DNA of 64,000 bases from Streptomyces violaceorubidus. GTDB lineage: Bacteria; Actinomycetota; Actinomycetes; Streptomycetales; Streptomycetaceae. Numbering within the stretch: the first letter of the stretch is position 1; the number at the start of each line of letters is the position of its first letter. Location of the stretch: assembly GCF_000717995.1 (NCBI RefSeq), contig NZ_JODM01000008.1:1-64000 (forward strand), given 5' to 3'. Below the pieces are notes generated by a model that had not been told where the DNA came from, did no database searches, and worked only from the letters and a program-made list of their open reading frames with translations. This document shows, one piece after another, positions 1-7,834 of the stretch. A program made the translations under genes and the position numbers.

Positions 1-87
1 ACTGAAGCGGGCAATTCCGAGGATCGTGCACAGCCGCTTCACGCCGTGGCGGCGCTAATGGTCGCCGACGAACTGGAAGCGGTTCAC
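1..87 (-). pseudogene. IS3-family transposase OrfB, 5' end with nonsense mutation
   Basis: Read on the minus strand from a GTG at 85-87, this gives the usual start of an IS3 OrfB: VNRFQFVGDH, then RRHGVKRLCTILGIARFS. A TAG at 55-57 replaces the codon between DH and RRHG, where OrfB proteins normally have Gln. The GTG overlaps the TGA of OrfA. The rest of the catalytic DDE domain lies beyond the window. Because of the stop, this copy cannot make a full transposase without readthrough. Confidence 0.75.
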
Positions 88-443
88 CAGCGCGTCACCC
101 CGGCGAAATACTTCGCCGCCTTCCGCAGGATCTCGCGTTCCTCCTCCAGCTCGCGGACCTCCTTGCGCAAAGCGGCGTTCTCGGCCTCCAGCGGTGTCGG
201 CGGCTCGGTCGGCGTCTCTGCCCGCCGGCCCCGGGGCCGGCTCACACCGGCCGCCCTCACCCAGTTCCGCAGGGTCTCCGGGTTGATCCCCAGATCGGCG
301 GCGACCTGCCTGATCGTCGCCTCGGGCCGCGACTCGTACAACGCGACCGCGTCGGCCTTGAACTGCGGCGGAAAGTTCTTCACAACCACGAGATGTCCGT
401 TCTCAGATCCCCAGGACCCAGTGTCTCGTGTGTCCAACATCAA
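84..443 (-). CDS. IS3-family transposase OrfA (HTH subunit)
   Basis: A 119-residue protein with an N-terminal helix-turn-helix (about residues 25-62, including RQVAADLGINPETLRNWVR) and a C-terminal leucine-zipper-like coil ending in EREILRKAAKYFA, the signature end of IS3 OrfA proteins. OrfA binds the element ends and normally joins OrfB through a frameshift. The frame opens at TTG (441-443); the ATG one codon later (438-440) is an equally good start. OrfB, just downstream on the same strand, carries a stop codon, so the element is probably immobile. Confidence 0.85.
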   Translation of the reverse strand: MMLDTRDTGSWGSENGHLVVVKNFPPQFKADAVALYESRPEATIRQVAADLGINPETLRNWVRAAGVSRPRGRRAETPTEPPTPLEAENAALRKEVRELEEEREILRKAAKYFAGVTRW

Positions 444-560
444 GGGTCAAGGCCCACACCAACAAACCCCCTCCGAGCGTTAGCTGACCAAGCCCGCAGC
501 GGCAGGCGGGCGGTACCGGCGGCACGGTGCCGCCCGAGTACGAGGCGAGGTGAGGCGGCC

Positions 561-1838
561 TCAGCGGTGGTGGACCCTGACCGCCGTCCGGATCAGGTGG
601 TGTGCATCGGCGAGGACGGTTTCGAGACGTGCACGGTCGGGAGCGGTCACGATCAGGCGTCCGAAGCGCTGCCGCCAGTCCGTGGCGGGCAGGAGCAGTG
701 CGCCGGGCTCGCTGGTGACGACGGCCTCGACGCAGCCTTCGAGGGTGGACAGTTGCCGGGCGAGCAGGTCGGGGTCCGGGAGCGTTGACGCCGTCTCCAC
801 GGTGAAGAACTGGGAGGCCGCCACGCGGGCGCGGGGCCGGGGGGAGGCTGGGCTGAGGGGAAGTCCGGTGTGGCAGCGGATCATGGTCTGCGCCAGGTCG
901 ACCCCGTGCACCTGCGAAACGAGTACGGGGATGCGGTCGCCGGGCAGCCTGGCGCCTATCTCCATGACGACCGGTCCGTCGTCGGCGAGGCGGGCCTCCA
1001 GGTGGAACACACCGAGGGTCAGGCCGAGCGCCCGGACCGCCGTGGTGGCCGTTGCTTCGAGCGCGTGCCGCTCGGCCGCCCCCAGAGGGGCGTCGACGAT
1101 GTGCCCGAGTTCCGCGAAGTCCGGCTCCGCGCCGAGTTGCTTCTGGGTGACGGCCACCACCGTGACGTCGTGCCCTGACACATATCCCTCGACGCTGAAC
1201 TCGGCCCCCGGGACGTAGCGCTCCAGAAGCAGGTGTGTGCCCATGGGCCGGCCCATGCTGTCCACTGTCCCGCGTCGGCACAGTTCCAGGTACGCGTTGA
1301 GCTGTGCGGCGTTGTCCACCCTGCGCACGAGCAGGCTTCCGGACCCGTCGACGGGTTTGATCACGGCGGGGAAACCCACGGTGCGGGCGAACTCCCTGGT
1401 GGCCTGTGCCGCCTGGGCCAGGTCGAAGGAGACGCCTGCTGCGACGGCGACACCGGCTTCCTGCAGGCGCGTCTTCATGAGGTCCTTCTCGCGCAGCGCC
1501 TCGGCGTCTTGCGGATCGAGTCCGGGCAGTGCGAGGGCCGCGGCGATGGCGGCTGCCGCAGGCACCGCGTACTCGAATCCCGGGATGACCGCGCTCAGCG
1601 GTGTCCGGGCGGACAGCTCCTTGGCTGCGGCCACGGCCGTGTGGGTGGCCCGGACGTCAACCCTGCGGTAGTCGGCCGTTTTGTCGTTCACCGCCTGTCG
1701 GGCCGCTGCCCCCAGTTCCTCCAGGGGCCGGTGGTCGAAGATGTGCACTCTGAAGCCCAGCCGAGCCGCGGCCTTGATGAGGTCGAGTCCGGAGGACTCC
1801 GGTTCCAGCAGGAGAACCGTCTGGTTCTGCGCGGTCAT
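561..1838 (-). CDS. ATP-grasp carboxylate-amine ligase
   Basis: A 425-residue ATP-grasp protein. ATP-grasp enzymes activate a carboxylate as acyl phosphate and couple it to an amine; the closest style here is the amino-acid/dipeptide ligases. Visible motifs are the ATP-binding lysine in AVIKPVDGSGS (K161), LLLERYVPGAEFSVEGY (about 203-219), the acidic FHLEAR (E281), and MEIGARLPGD (E293, R297), the magnesium and phosphate binding end. The N-terminal pre-grasp domain begins with TVLLLEP. The start at 1838 is chosen for the AGGAG before it. It is last in a minus-strand series with a PLP enzyme and a methyltransferase, separated from the PLP gene by a repeat-rich 356-bp gap. The substrates cannot be read from sequence. 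Confidence 0.85.
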   Translation of the reverse strand: MTAQNQTVLLLEPESSGLDLIKAAARLGFRVHIFDHRPLEELGAAARQAVNDKTADYRRVDVRATHTAVAAAKELSARTPLSAVIPGFEYAVPAAAAIAAALALPGLDPQDAEALREKDLMKTRLQEAGVAVAAGVSFDLAQAAQATREFARTVGFPAVIKPVDGSGSLLVRRVDNAAQLNAYLELCRRGTVDSMGRPMGTHLLLERYVPGAEFSVEGYVSGHDVTVVAVTQKQLGAEPDFAELGHIVDAPLGAAERHALEATATTAVRALGLTLGVFHLEARLADDGPVVMEIGARLPGDRIPVLVSQVHGVDLAQTMIRCHTGLPLSPASPRPRARVAASQFFTVETASTLPDPDLLARQLSTLEGCVEAVVTSEPGALLLPATDWRQRFGRLIVTAPDRARLETVLADAHHLIRTAVRVHHR

Positions 1839-2194
1839 GGGCTCGTCGCTCCTGTCTTTCGTCCTGTGCCCGGACTTTTCGTTGTGGGCCCGGCGTCGTG
1901 GGCCGGCCGGTGTGGCCGGCCGGTGTGGCCGGCCGGTGGGTGGTCGGCCGGTGTGGCCGGCCGGTGTGGTCGGCCGGCCCGCGGGGCTGGGGACGGCACC
2001 GCACCCAGCCCGAGGAAACGCGTGGTCGACCCCGCCTCGGGGTCCGTCAATTCCCCGTGCCCCGGTCGGACGGAAGGCGAGGAAGGGCCGGGTCATCGTC
2101 GCGGGCCGGTCGACCGGCGTGGCCCGCCCACCGCGTCCGGCAGGACCGGGCAGGGAGCGCGGGCAGGCGGAGGCAGACCGCACAGCAGGAGGGG
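1839..2194. other. 356-bp intergenic stretch inside the PLP/ATP-grasp operon
   Basis: No convincing gene is seen. It contains the 13-bp tandem repeats at 1901-1980 and otherwise GC-rich unique sequence. The ribosome binding site of the ligase gene (AGGAG) is at its left end. Confidence 0.6.
1901..1980. repeat. Six imperfect 13-bp GC-only tandem repeats
   Basis: Units begin at 1901, 1914, 1927, 1942, 1955 and 1968 with consensus GGCCGGCCGGTGT; the fourth and sixth have GGTC, and the last ends differently. Each unit holds the palindrome GGCCGGCC. The array lies between the PLP gene and the ATP-grasp gene, where the operon mRNA would pass, so it could form stable stems and dampen or stop transcription into the ligase gene. 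Confidence 0.85.
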
Positions 2195-3337
2195 TCAGAG
2201 CGCGGCGTCGAGCGCGTGGAGCACGTCCTGGACCAGATCGGCGGTGGTCTCGCAGCCGCAGGAGATGCGGACGTATCCGGCAGGCACCTTGATGTGGGGC
2301 CAGGTCGCGATGTCGTTGGCCATGCTCTGCAAGCCCCCGTAGCTGGTCGCCGGGGTGATGAGCCTGCTCGCCCGCAGGAACCGGTGGAGGTGCTCGCGCC
2401 CCGGCAGCCGGAACGCCAGCAGTCCACCGCCCCGGATCATCTGGCGGGAGGCGATCGCGTAGCCGGGATCGCCCGTCCAGCCGGGCCAGCGCAGGTCGGT
2501 GACCTCGTCGCGCCGGGCGAGGATCTCCGTCAGCGCGGTCGCGTTGGCGGTCTGCCGTTCCACTCGCATCTCCAGCGAGCCGATGGAGCGCTGGGCGAGC
2601 CAGCAGTCGAAAGCCGAGGGGATCGAGCCGTGGAGGTGCCGCCAGTCGCGCAGGAGGGAGTCCAGCTCCGGGTCCCTGACTGTCACGTGTCCCAGAATGA
2701 GATCGTTGTGGCCTCCGACGATCTTGGCGTCGCTGGTGACGACCACGTCCGCGCCCAGATCCAGCGGGCGCTGCCCCAGGGGCGAGGACACCGAGTTGTC
2801 CACGGCCAGCAGCGCACCCGCGTCATGGACCAGCCGTGCACACTCCCTCAGGTCATGGATACTCATCAGCGGGTTGGTGGGCGACTCCAGCAGCACGAGG
2901 CGGGCGCCGTCGACCGCTTCGGGCAACTGCCGCACTACATCGGTCAGCACACGTATGCACACACCGCGCTCGCGCAACTGGTCGGCGATCTGACGGGTCT
3001 CGTAGTACGTGTCATGAGCGACGACCAGAACCTCGCCGGAGCGCACAAGGCTCAACAGGGTTGCGGAGATCGCCGACATGCCACTGTTGAAAACGATGGA
3101 CAGCCCGCCGTCCAGGGCGCCCAGCGCTCCCTCCAGGAAGTCGGCGGATTCATGTCCCCATCGTCCATACCGGGTCGGGGCGACATCGTCGAGATCCTGG
3201 TGATATGCCGTCGAGAAAGACGGAGAATGAACCAGTGGACCGGCCTCGGCGGGAACGGCCGTGGTGTAGTGCGCGCACACGGTGCCCATGCCCAGTTCGG
3301 GCGGGCACCCCGCCGTGACGGCGACAGCATTTCGCAC
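2195..3337 (-). CDS. Cys/Met-metabolism PLP enzyme (cystathionine gamma-lyase/synthase fold)
   Basis: A 380-residue fold-type I PLP enzyme of the trans-sulfuration family. Visible family landmarks are the cofactor phosphate region RYGRWGHES (56-64), SGMSAI (85-90), ESPTNP (151-156), the ring-holding aspartate in VDNSVSSP (D180), and the Schiff-base lysine in SDAKIVGGHND (K205). Members cleave or replace gamma or beta substituents of cysteine- or homoserine-type amino acids; in natural-product clusters they make unusual amino acids. The GTG start at 3337 lies 3 bp after the methyltransferase stop and has a GGAAGG upstream, so the two genes are co-transcribed. Methionine or cysteine housekeeping is possible but unlikely beside a ligase and a methyltransferase. 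Confidence 0.85.
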   Translation of the reverse strand: MRNAVAVTAGCPPELGMGTVCAHYTTAVPAEAGPLVHSPSFSTAYHQDLDDVAPTRYGRWGHESADFLEGALGALDGGLSIVFNSGMSAISATLLSLVRSGEVLVVAHDTYYETRQIADQLRERGVCIRVLTDVVRQLPEAVDGARLVLLESPTNPLMSIHDLRECARLVHDAGALLAVDNSVSSPLGQRPLDLGADVVVTSDAKIVGGHNDLILGHVTVRDPELDSLLRDWRHLHGSIPSAFDCWLAQRSIGSLEMRVERQTANATALTEILARRDEVTDLRWPGWTGDPGYAIASRQMIRGGGLLAFRLPGREHLHRFLRASRLITPATSYGGLQSMANDIATWPHIKVPAGYVRISCGCETTADLVQDVLHALDAAL

Positions 3338-3340
3338 GGG

Positions 3341-4048
3341 TCAGCGCCTTCCGGCCACGATCAGGAAGGGAGCGCGGTCCGGCTCCGCCGGGTCCTTGGG
3401 CAGAGGAGCGTACGCGGTCACGCTGGAGAATCCGTTGTCCTCGAGCAGACTCCTGTACCACTCGGTCGGCCAGAAGAAGTCCTGGATCGTCAGATCGGTG
3501 CCGCCGGCGGTCAGCCGGGTCGTCATCGGGTCGCCCGCGTGGTACGTGACATCCGGATCTCCGCTTCGGCAGGTGCTGAACTGCACCCCCGAGCTGTCCG
3601 GATGCGGCACTACGAGCCCGAAAGGCGCTCCTGGACGCAGCAGCCGACGCACTTCGCGTACCAGGTCCACGTGCTGCTCCGGCGCACCGAGAACGCACAG
3701 GACGAACGTGCATATCGCGGCCCCGAAGTATTCACTCGGGTAATCTTCCAGAACCGGCTTCCTGATACTCGTGAAGGTCGTCCGCGGGGTCGCGTTGTCC
3801 CGTTTCGCGAGAGCGATCATCTCTATCGAGACATCGCATCCGACGACGTCGTACCCATAACGTTCGGCAAGGTGAGCGGCGACCTTTCCGGGGCCGCATC
3901 CGTAGTCCAGAACCGGTCCTTCGAACAAAGGATTCCCGAAGCCCATCCGCTCAAAGAGTTCAGGGTAGGCGAGTTGCCATTCGAGTGGGTTTCCTAAGGC
4001 AGTATATGCTTCCACCGATGTGCCGGCACTCCACCAGGCAGCAGTCAC
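3341..4048 (-). CDS. Class I SAM-dependent methyltransferase with a TTA codon
   Basis: A 235-residue Rossmann methyltransferase. Motif I is VLDYGCGPG (about 46-54); post-I acidic residues lie in VVGCDVS, motif II near AAICTFVLCVL, and motif III near RRLLRPGAPFGLVVPHP. The sequence does not tell whether it methylates O, N or C. The GTG start at 4048 follows an AAGAGG. Codon 18 is TTA (3995-3997), the rare leucine codon read by the bldA tRNA, so expression probably depends on development. It is the first gene of the MT/PLP/ATP-grasp operon and lies 78 bp from a CebR-type operator. The 5' part is less GC-rich than its neighbours. Confidence 0.85.
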   Translation of the reverse strand: MTAAWWSAGTSVEAYTALGNPLEWQLAYPELFERMGFGNPLFEGPVLDYGCGPGKVAAHLAERYGYDVVGCDVSIEMIALAKRDNATPRTTFTSIRKPVLEDYPSEYFGAAICTFVLCVLGAPEQHVDLVREVRRLLRPGAPFGLVVPHPDSSGVQFSTCRSGDPDVTYHAGDPMTTRLTAGGTDLTIQDFFWPTEWYRSLLEDNGFSSVTAYAPLPKDPAEPDRAPFLIVAGRR

Positions 4049-4126
4049 TCTCGTACCTCTTACTAGGAAATTCTCAATGCGCGAAAATCAGGGGAGGGGG
4101 CACGTCTGCCCAATAGGAGCGCCGCT

Positions 4127-4142
4127 ATGGGAGCGCTCCCAT
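4127..4142. promoter_or_regulatory. CebR-type operator (perfect 14-bp palindrome)
   Basis: The core at 4128-4141 reads TGGGAGCGCTCCCA, identical to the consensus operator bound by the LacI-family cellobiose sensor CebR in Streptomyces; with one flanking base on each side the palindrome is 16 bp. It lies 78 bp before the methyltransferase start on the minus strand and about 420 bp before the I36 gene on the plus strand. The minus-strand operon is the more likely target. No cebR gene or glycoside hydrolase is in the window, so control would be in trans. Confidence 0.7.
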
Positions 4143-4563
4143 CATTCGAGCACACGTGAAGCGGCGCACGCAAGGCCAACCGTCACGCTCGGCATGGCCG
4201 GTGCCGAGTCGTGCGGGTGCCGCGGCCGGCCGGGCCGGCGAGACACCGGCGGCACCACGCGACGTGGTGCCTGAGCGGGTGAACGCCGAGGCAGGGGGCC
4301 ACGGGTGAAGCCGTGGGCCTGGACGAGGCCGGTCCCTCCGTCTCGGCGGCCGACCGCAAATGAGCCACTGCCGACGGGTCCGCCCAGGTAAATCTGGCCG
4401 AAAAGCGTGCTGCGGACGATGAACCAGTTTCCACCGCATTACGTTGCCTGGACCGGTGCGGAGAACGGTGCCAGCATTACCGATCAGCACGGTCGCTCCC
4501 CGGTTTCACCCACCGGACCGACTCGTCATCCCGATTCCGAGATGCAACGACTCAGGAGGCTTC
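4143..4563. other. Intergenic region without a supported gene
   Basis: The stretch between the CebR box and the I36 gene has short antisense-type open frames but no recognisable protein and no good ribosome site except the AGGAGG serving the I36 gene. It should hold that gene's promoter. Confidence 0.5.
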
Positions 4564-4965
4564 ATGTTTTCCACCATGCTGCGACGGAGCAAGTCCAGGA
4601 CGAAGAGGCCCGGCATCGTCATCGCCGCCGCCACGCTGGCCAGCGCTGCGGTACTCGTCTCCGGCGGTACGGCCTCTGCCTCCGCACAGGGGTCGCTGTC
4701 GGGTCTGACGGCGTGCAAGAACAACTACTTCAATGACTGCCGTAGCTTCCTGGACCCGATCGACGACCTCGGAAATGCCGAGTCGGGCCTGCAGGACAGC
4801 ATCAGCTCCATCAAGAACTACACGGGCCACCGCGTGTGTTTCTACATGGACAACAAGTACGGCGGGGACTATCTGTGGCTCGACAGCGGAAATGAGATTC
4901 CGAACCTGCTTGCCACGCAGTACTCGCGCTTCAACGACAACATCTCGTCCATCAAGGCCTGCTGA
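4564..4965 (+). CDS. Secreted peptidase inhibitor I36 / beta-gamma crystallin-like protein
   Basis: A 133-residue exported protein. A basic start (LRRSKSRTKRPG) is followed by a hydrophobic stretch and an Ala-rich cleavage region near ASASA (about residue 41). The mature part has C-x5-C near NNYFNDCRSF and a second half with VCFYMDNKYGGDYLWL and NDNISSIKAC, the Greek-key pattern of Streptomyces I36 metalloprotease inhibitors and crystallin-like proteins. The ATG at 4564 is chosen for the AGGAGG 4 bp upstream; longer open reading to 4444 lacks such a site. It likely acts outside the cell. Inhibitor activity is inferred from the family only. Confidence 0.8.
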   Translation: MFSTMLRRSKSRTKRPGIVIAAATLASAAVLVSGGTASASAQGSLSGLTACKNNYFNDCRSFLDPIDDLGNAESGLQDSISSIKNYTGHRVCFYMDNKYGGDYLWLDSGNEIPNLLATQYSRFNDNISSIKAC

Positions 4966-5428
4966 ACCGGACAACGGTGCTGCGGCCCGCACGCGCCCAC
5001 CAGCACGCGCGGGCCACACGTAAGCGCTGCGAACAGCGTGGGTCAGCCTCCACAGCCCGGCCCTGCCACATCCGTGGACGTCGACCCGGCCGCGCCGCCC
5101 ACCAGGCCCCGCGATCTCGCGTCCGACGCAGACGGCGAACCCTCTTCCCGACAGCTGACACCGGTGGTCGACAGACCCACGCCCCGATCACCGGCCTAAA
5201 CCACGCAGCGGACCCACACAGCGAAACCGCACGTCGCCGGTGCGGCCACCCTCCTCCCTCCCACACGCCCCGCTCCACCCCGACCGCCTCCTCCTCAACC
5301 GGCAGACGCGGACCTCCGGATCCCTGAACGACCCCGGAAGCCCACGCCGAGGTCATCCCGGCACTCCGCGCCGCCTACCGGACCGTGAAAACCACGGACA
5401 GCGGGCCTGGCGAGAAGCAGTCAGCCAG
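4966..5428. other. Intergenic stretch without a supported gene
   Basis: About 460 bp follow the I36 gene. Open frames on both strands are low-complexity Arg/Pro-rich shadows. Nothing recognisable is seen. Confidence 0.5.
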
Positions 5429-5725
5429 TCACACGTTGGGATACTCGATCCAGCAGTGGCCGCTCGCGGTCGCACCGAGTGAAGCGAACGTCCGGCCCGG
5501 CCTCATGGAATTCATCCACACCCCAGCCCCGTCACCCGCGGCGGACATCCAAAAGACGCCGCCCGAAGTGTCGCAGCGCCCCCGAACGGAAAACTCCCAC
5601 AGGCCGCCGAAGGCCGGAACGGCAAACATCCGGCACCCGCCCGGACTGCCCCAACCGGAGCAGACGTCGCCGTACTGCGCGTTCTCGTAGAACCACCATG
5701 ACGCGTAGCTGCCCCGCGAGCAGAC
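5429..5725 (-). pseudogene. Fragment of a Trp/Gly/Cys-rich protein, 5' end lost
   Basis: On the minus strand one frame reads SYASWWFYENAQYGDVCSGW, then more Gly/Trp/Cys-rich sequence, and ends GHCWIEYPNV at 5429. The composition looks like a real folded extracellular domain, and the frame stays open above the first ATG (5629) up to about 5725, where it meets RHS-like sequence in another frame. I do not recognise the family. It may be the C-terminus of a toxin fused to or inserted in the RHS relic, or a separate truncated gene. Confidence 0.4.
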
Positions 5726-5729
5726 TAAA

Positions 5730-6188
5730 CCCGCCCCGCCCCGTGCAGTTCAGGTCCACCGGGACGTCCGGCCAGTTGGTGGCGTGGTCCTTGTCAAGGA
5801 CGCAGTTGGACACGCACCGGTCCGACACACCTCACTTGACCTGCCCTGCCGGGCCGGCGGTGGTGAGGACCTGGCCGGCCCCCAGGCCGTAGTCGACCCG
5901 GTTCAGGTAGCCGCCGCGGATGTACGGGACCGAATCATCGATCTTGCTGTTCTGCGCGTAGTAGCCGGTGCCCTTGGCGTAGTACAGGGCCATCACGTCG
6001 TTGTACGGGTCCACGACGTGGTCGAGGTTCCAGCGCCGGCCCTGCGTCTGCGCCGAGGAGGCGAAGACCGTACCGTGGCCGGGTTCGCCGCTGCGGTTGC
6101 CGCAGACGGGGACGGTGAAGACGGAGTTCGTCTCTTCCCCGCCGCTGCTCCAGCCGGGACTTCTGACGCACACCTCCAGGACCGTCAC
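5730..6188 (-). pseudogene. RHS/YD-repeat (polymorphic toxin type) protein relic
   Basis: The minus-strand frame reads VFTVPVCGNRSGEPGHG, RRWNLDHVVDP, YYAQN and YIRGGYLNRVDYGL, which match the conserved region of Streptomyces RHS repeat proteins (W-NLD-VVD-GN and RGG-L-RI-YGLR). A TGA at 5832-5834 stops the frame, but the same frame continues with SDRCVSN and NWPDVPVDLNC, which is also RHS-like. The piece lacks the N-terminus and nearly all YD repeats, so it is a decayed internal segment. Confidence 0.65.
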
Positions 6189-6410
6189 CCCACCGCCGGT
6201 CCCGGCCCACCACGAGCAACACCCTCAGCATCATCACCCACGACTCACCAACTGGTGTACAGGCCCGAACAGCCCGTGCCCGAAGCATCCCGCAAAGGCC
6301 ACTCACCGCGCAGGCGAAAACTGCCAGCACAGAACAAGACTTCCACCGGGCCCTGCCCGCATGGCCTGGCAGCAACCCTCACCCCAAAGCGGACCCCCCT
6401 CGGAGCCGGC

Positions 6411-6731
6411 TCAGTCGGTCACCAAGACCAAACCCAGGGCCAGCAGGACAAAAACCGCCACCATAGTGACACTGCCGAGAAACTTGAAGAAGAACGGGCT
6501 GAAACTCCAGGTGTCTGGGAGCCCCAGATCTCCTGTGCTCTGCGCTTTCAACTCAAGGACGGCTCGTCTTCGCGCCAGCGTCGCATCAACAGCACCGCGC
6601 ACATTGAACGCCAACCTCCCTCCGGCGAAGACGGCTGCGAACCCCAACGCTGCGAGGAAGATCAGGACGCCTATCGGGTCGGATGCGTCTGCGGACGAAG
6701 CGCCAACAATCATGATCACGCCGCACAGCAT
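6411..6731 (-). CDS. Small membrane protein of unknown function
   Basis: A 106-residue protein with two or three hydrophobic segments: residues about 1-15, 20-42 (VLIFLAALGFAAVFAGG) and 87-105 (VTMVAVFVLLALGLVLV). Between them is an Arg/Ala-rich soluble loop. It would sit in the cytoplasmic membrane. No family is recognised. It lies between an RHS relic and a small gene that could be an immunity gene, both on the same strand. Confidence 0.6.
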   Translation of the reverse strand: MLCGVIMIVGASSADASDPIGVLIFLAALGFAAVFAGGRLAFNVRGAVDATLARRRAVLELKAQSTGDLGLPDTWSFSPFFFKFLGSVTMVAVFVLLALGLVLVTD

Positions 6732-6834
6732 CGCAGGCCACTGAACCGCATGTCACCTGATCACGCAGCAGTCCCTCCGCCCCCTCACGGCCCGGATTCT
6801 CGCCCCTCCATGAGGGCTGTGACTCATACTCGCC

Positions 6835-7170
6835 TCATGCGACGAGCCTGGTGGCGAAGGCCGCTATCAGGGTGTCCGCCCTCAGCAGAAGCTCAGGGTC
6901 GGAAGTTCCCGCCACGCGGACAGAAACCTCATGGCCACCCACGGCCTGCGCAAGGTGCACTTCGAGGTGAAGGCTCGATCCGACGAGTGGATAGCTGTAC
7001 CAACGATCCGGGTGCTCATCATCGGTGGCCCCAAGAGCGAGTCCGACCGCCTGCCAGTCGGTGCCATCGAAGTCGTAGCCGGCGTAACCCGCCAAGAGAG
7101 CCAAAAAGGTCAGGACGTTCTCTTTCCAGACCCAACCCTCCATCGCACGTTCCCGGTTGTTCTCCCCCAT
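6835..7170 (-). CDS. Conserved hypothetical soluble protein, possible orphan immunity protein
   Basis: About 111 residues if started at the ATG at 7168-7170 (MGENN); the ATG at 7141-7143 (MEGWVW) is also possible and the open frame extends to 7260. The protein is acidic and soluble, with FLALLAGYAGYDFDGTDW, RWYSYPL and HLEVHLA, a small alpha/beta look. I do not recognise a named family. Its place beside an RHS toxin relic on the same strand suggests, but does not show, a toxin-immunity role. Confidence 0.55.
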   Translation of the reverse strand: MGENNRERAMEGWVWKENVLTFLALLAGYAGYDFDGTDWQAVGLALGATDDEHPDRWYSYPLVGSSLHLEVHLAQAVGGHEVSVRVAGTSDPELLLRADTLIAAFATRLVA

Positions 7171-7315
7171 CTGGTCAGAGTGCCACATACGGCACGTTCG
7201 CTCCCCGCCATATCTCCGCTCACGGTAACTGCGGACAGAACCGATTGCAGAGATCCCCATCAGTGTGCGCCCGTCTGCTCAGTCCCGGACGCCCGGCAGA
7301 CCCGTCCCGGAAGGA

Positions 7316-7552
7316 TCAGCGCGGTACTCCCCTCCCGGCACCCGGCACCGGGCACCGGGCACCGGGCACCGGGCACCGGGCACCGGGCCAGGAAGAACTG
7401 CCCTGTGCGTGTGGGGTGGCGCGGTAGCGGGAGCACAGGTCCGCGCCCGCCGTGCTGCAGCCTGTGGGGCCGCATTCAGTGCAGCGCATGAGGTGGTCCA
7501 GGTGAGCGGCGCGGTCGGCGCCGTACGGGTAGGCGCCCCAGTCGATGTCCAT
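7316..7552 (-). CDS. Small Cys-rich protein whose C-terminus runs through a 7-bp repeat
   Basis: The ATG at 7550-7552 has a strong GGGGGGAG 7 bp upstream. The 78-residue product begins MDIDWGAYPYGAD and holds LMRCTECGPTGCS and GADLCSRYR, a C-x2-C-x4-C arrangement that could bind zinc. From about residue 57 the frame enters the 7-bp tandem array and reads repeating PGARCPV. Repeat copy changes would alter the frame and C-terminus. Function is unknown; the HEAT-repeat gene is divergent. Confidence 0.5.
   Translation of the reverse strand: MDIDWGAYPYGADRAAHLDHLMRCTECGPTGCSTAGADLCSRYRATPHAQGSSSWPGARCPVPGARCPVPGAGRGVPR
7345..7386. repeat. Six perfect 7-bp tandem repeats
   Basis: The unit GCACCGG is repeated head to tail six times, with a degenerate copy just to the left. 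Seven is not a multiple of three, so gain or loss of a unit shifts the overlapping minus-strand reading frame, a typical contingency-type layout. Confidence 0.9.
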
Positions 7553-7834
7553 GCGTACGCTCCCCCCGATACCGTCATTCCCACCTCGCCGGCAACGCTG
7601 CGTGGCTGCCTGCCGGTGATCTGCGGCTTCAGCAGGGCGCAGCACACCAGTTGTCACCGATGCGGCGCGCCGCCTGTCACCAGCGGCAGGAGGAGCTGGG
7701 GCGATGTCACCGTGTTCGGCTTCCGGTGAGCAGGTGCCGAGCGGTGGCCCTCGGTGATCACGGGCCGTATTTCCCGCGCTCTACGCCAACCCCGCCTCCT
7801 ACGATCACCCGGTAGGACTAATGGAGGGGCGGGA

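Noticed and set aside
1901..1980. Possible CRISPR array from regular repeats
   Set aside because: Units are 13 bp, directly adjacent without spacers, so it is a simple tandem repeat.
1898..3997. A 699-codon plus-strand open frame
   Set aside because: It is antisense to the ATP-grasp, PLP and methyltransferase genes, has no domain and a composition of shadow frames in GC-rich DNA.
7345..7386. Possible CRISPR or integron repeats
   Set aside because: Seven-bp head-to-tail units with no spacers.
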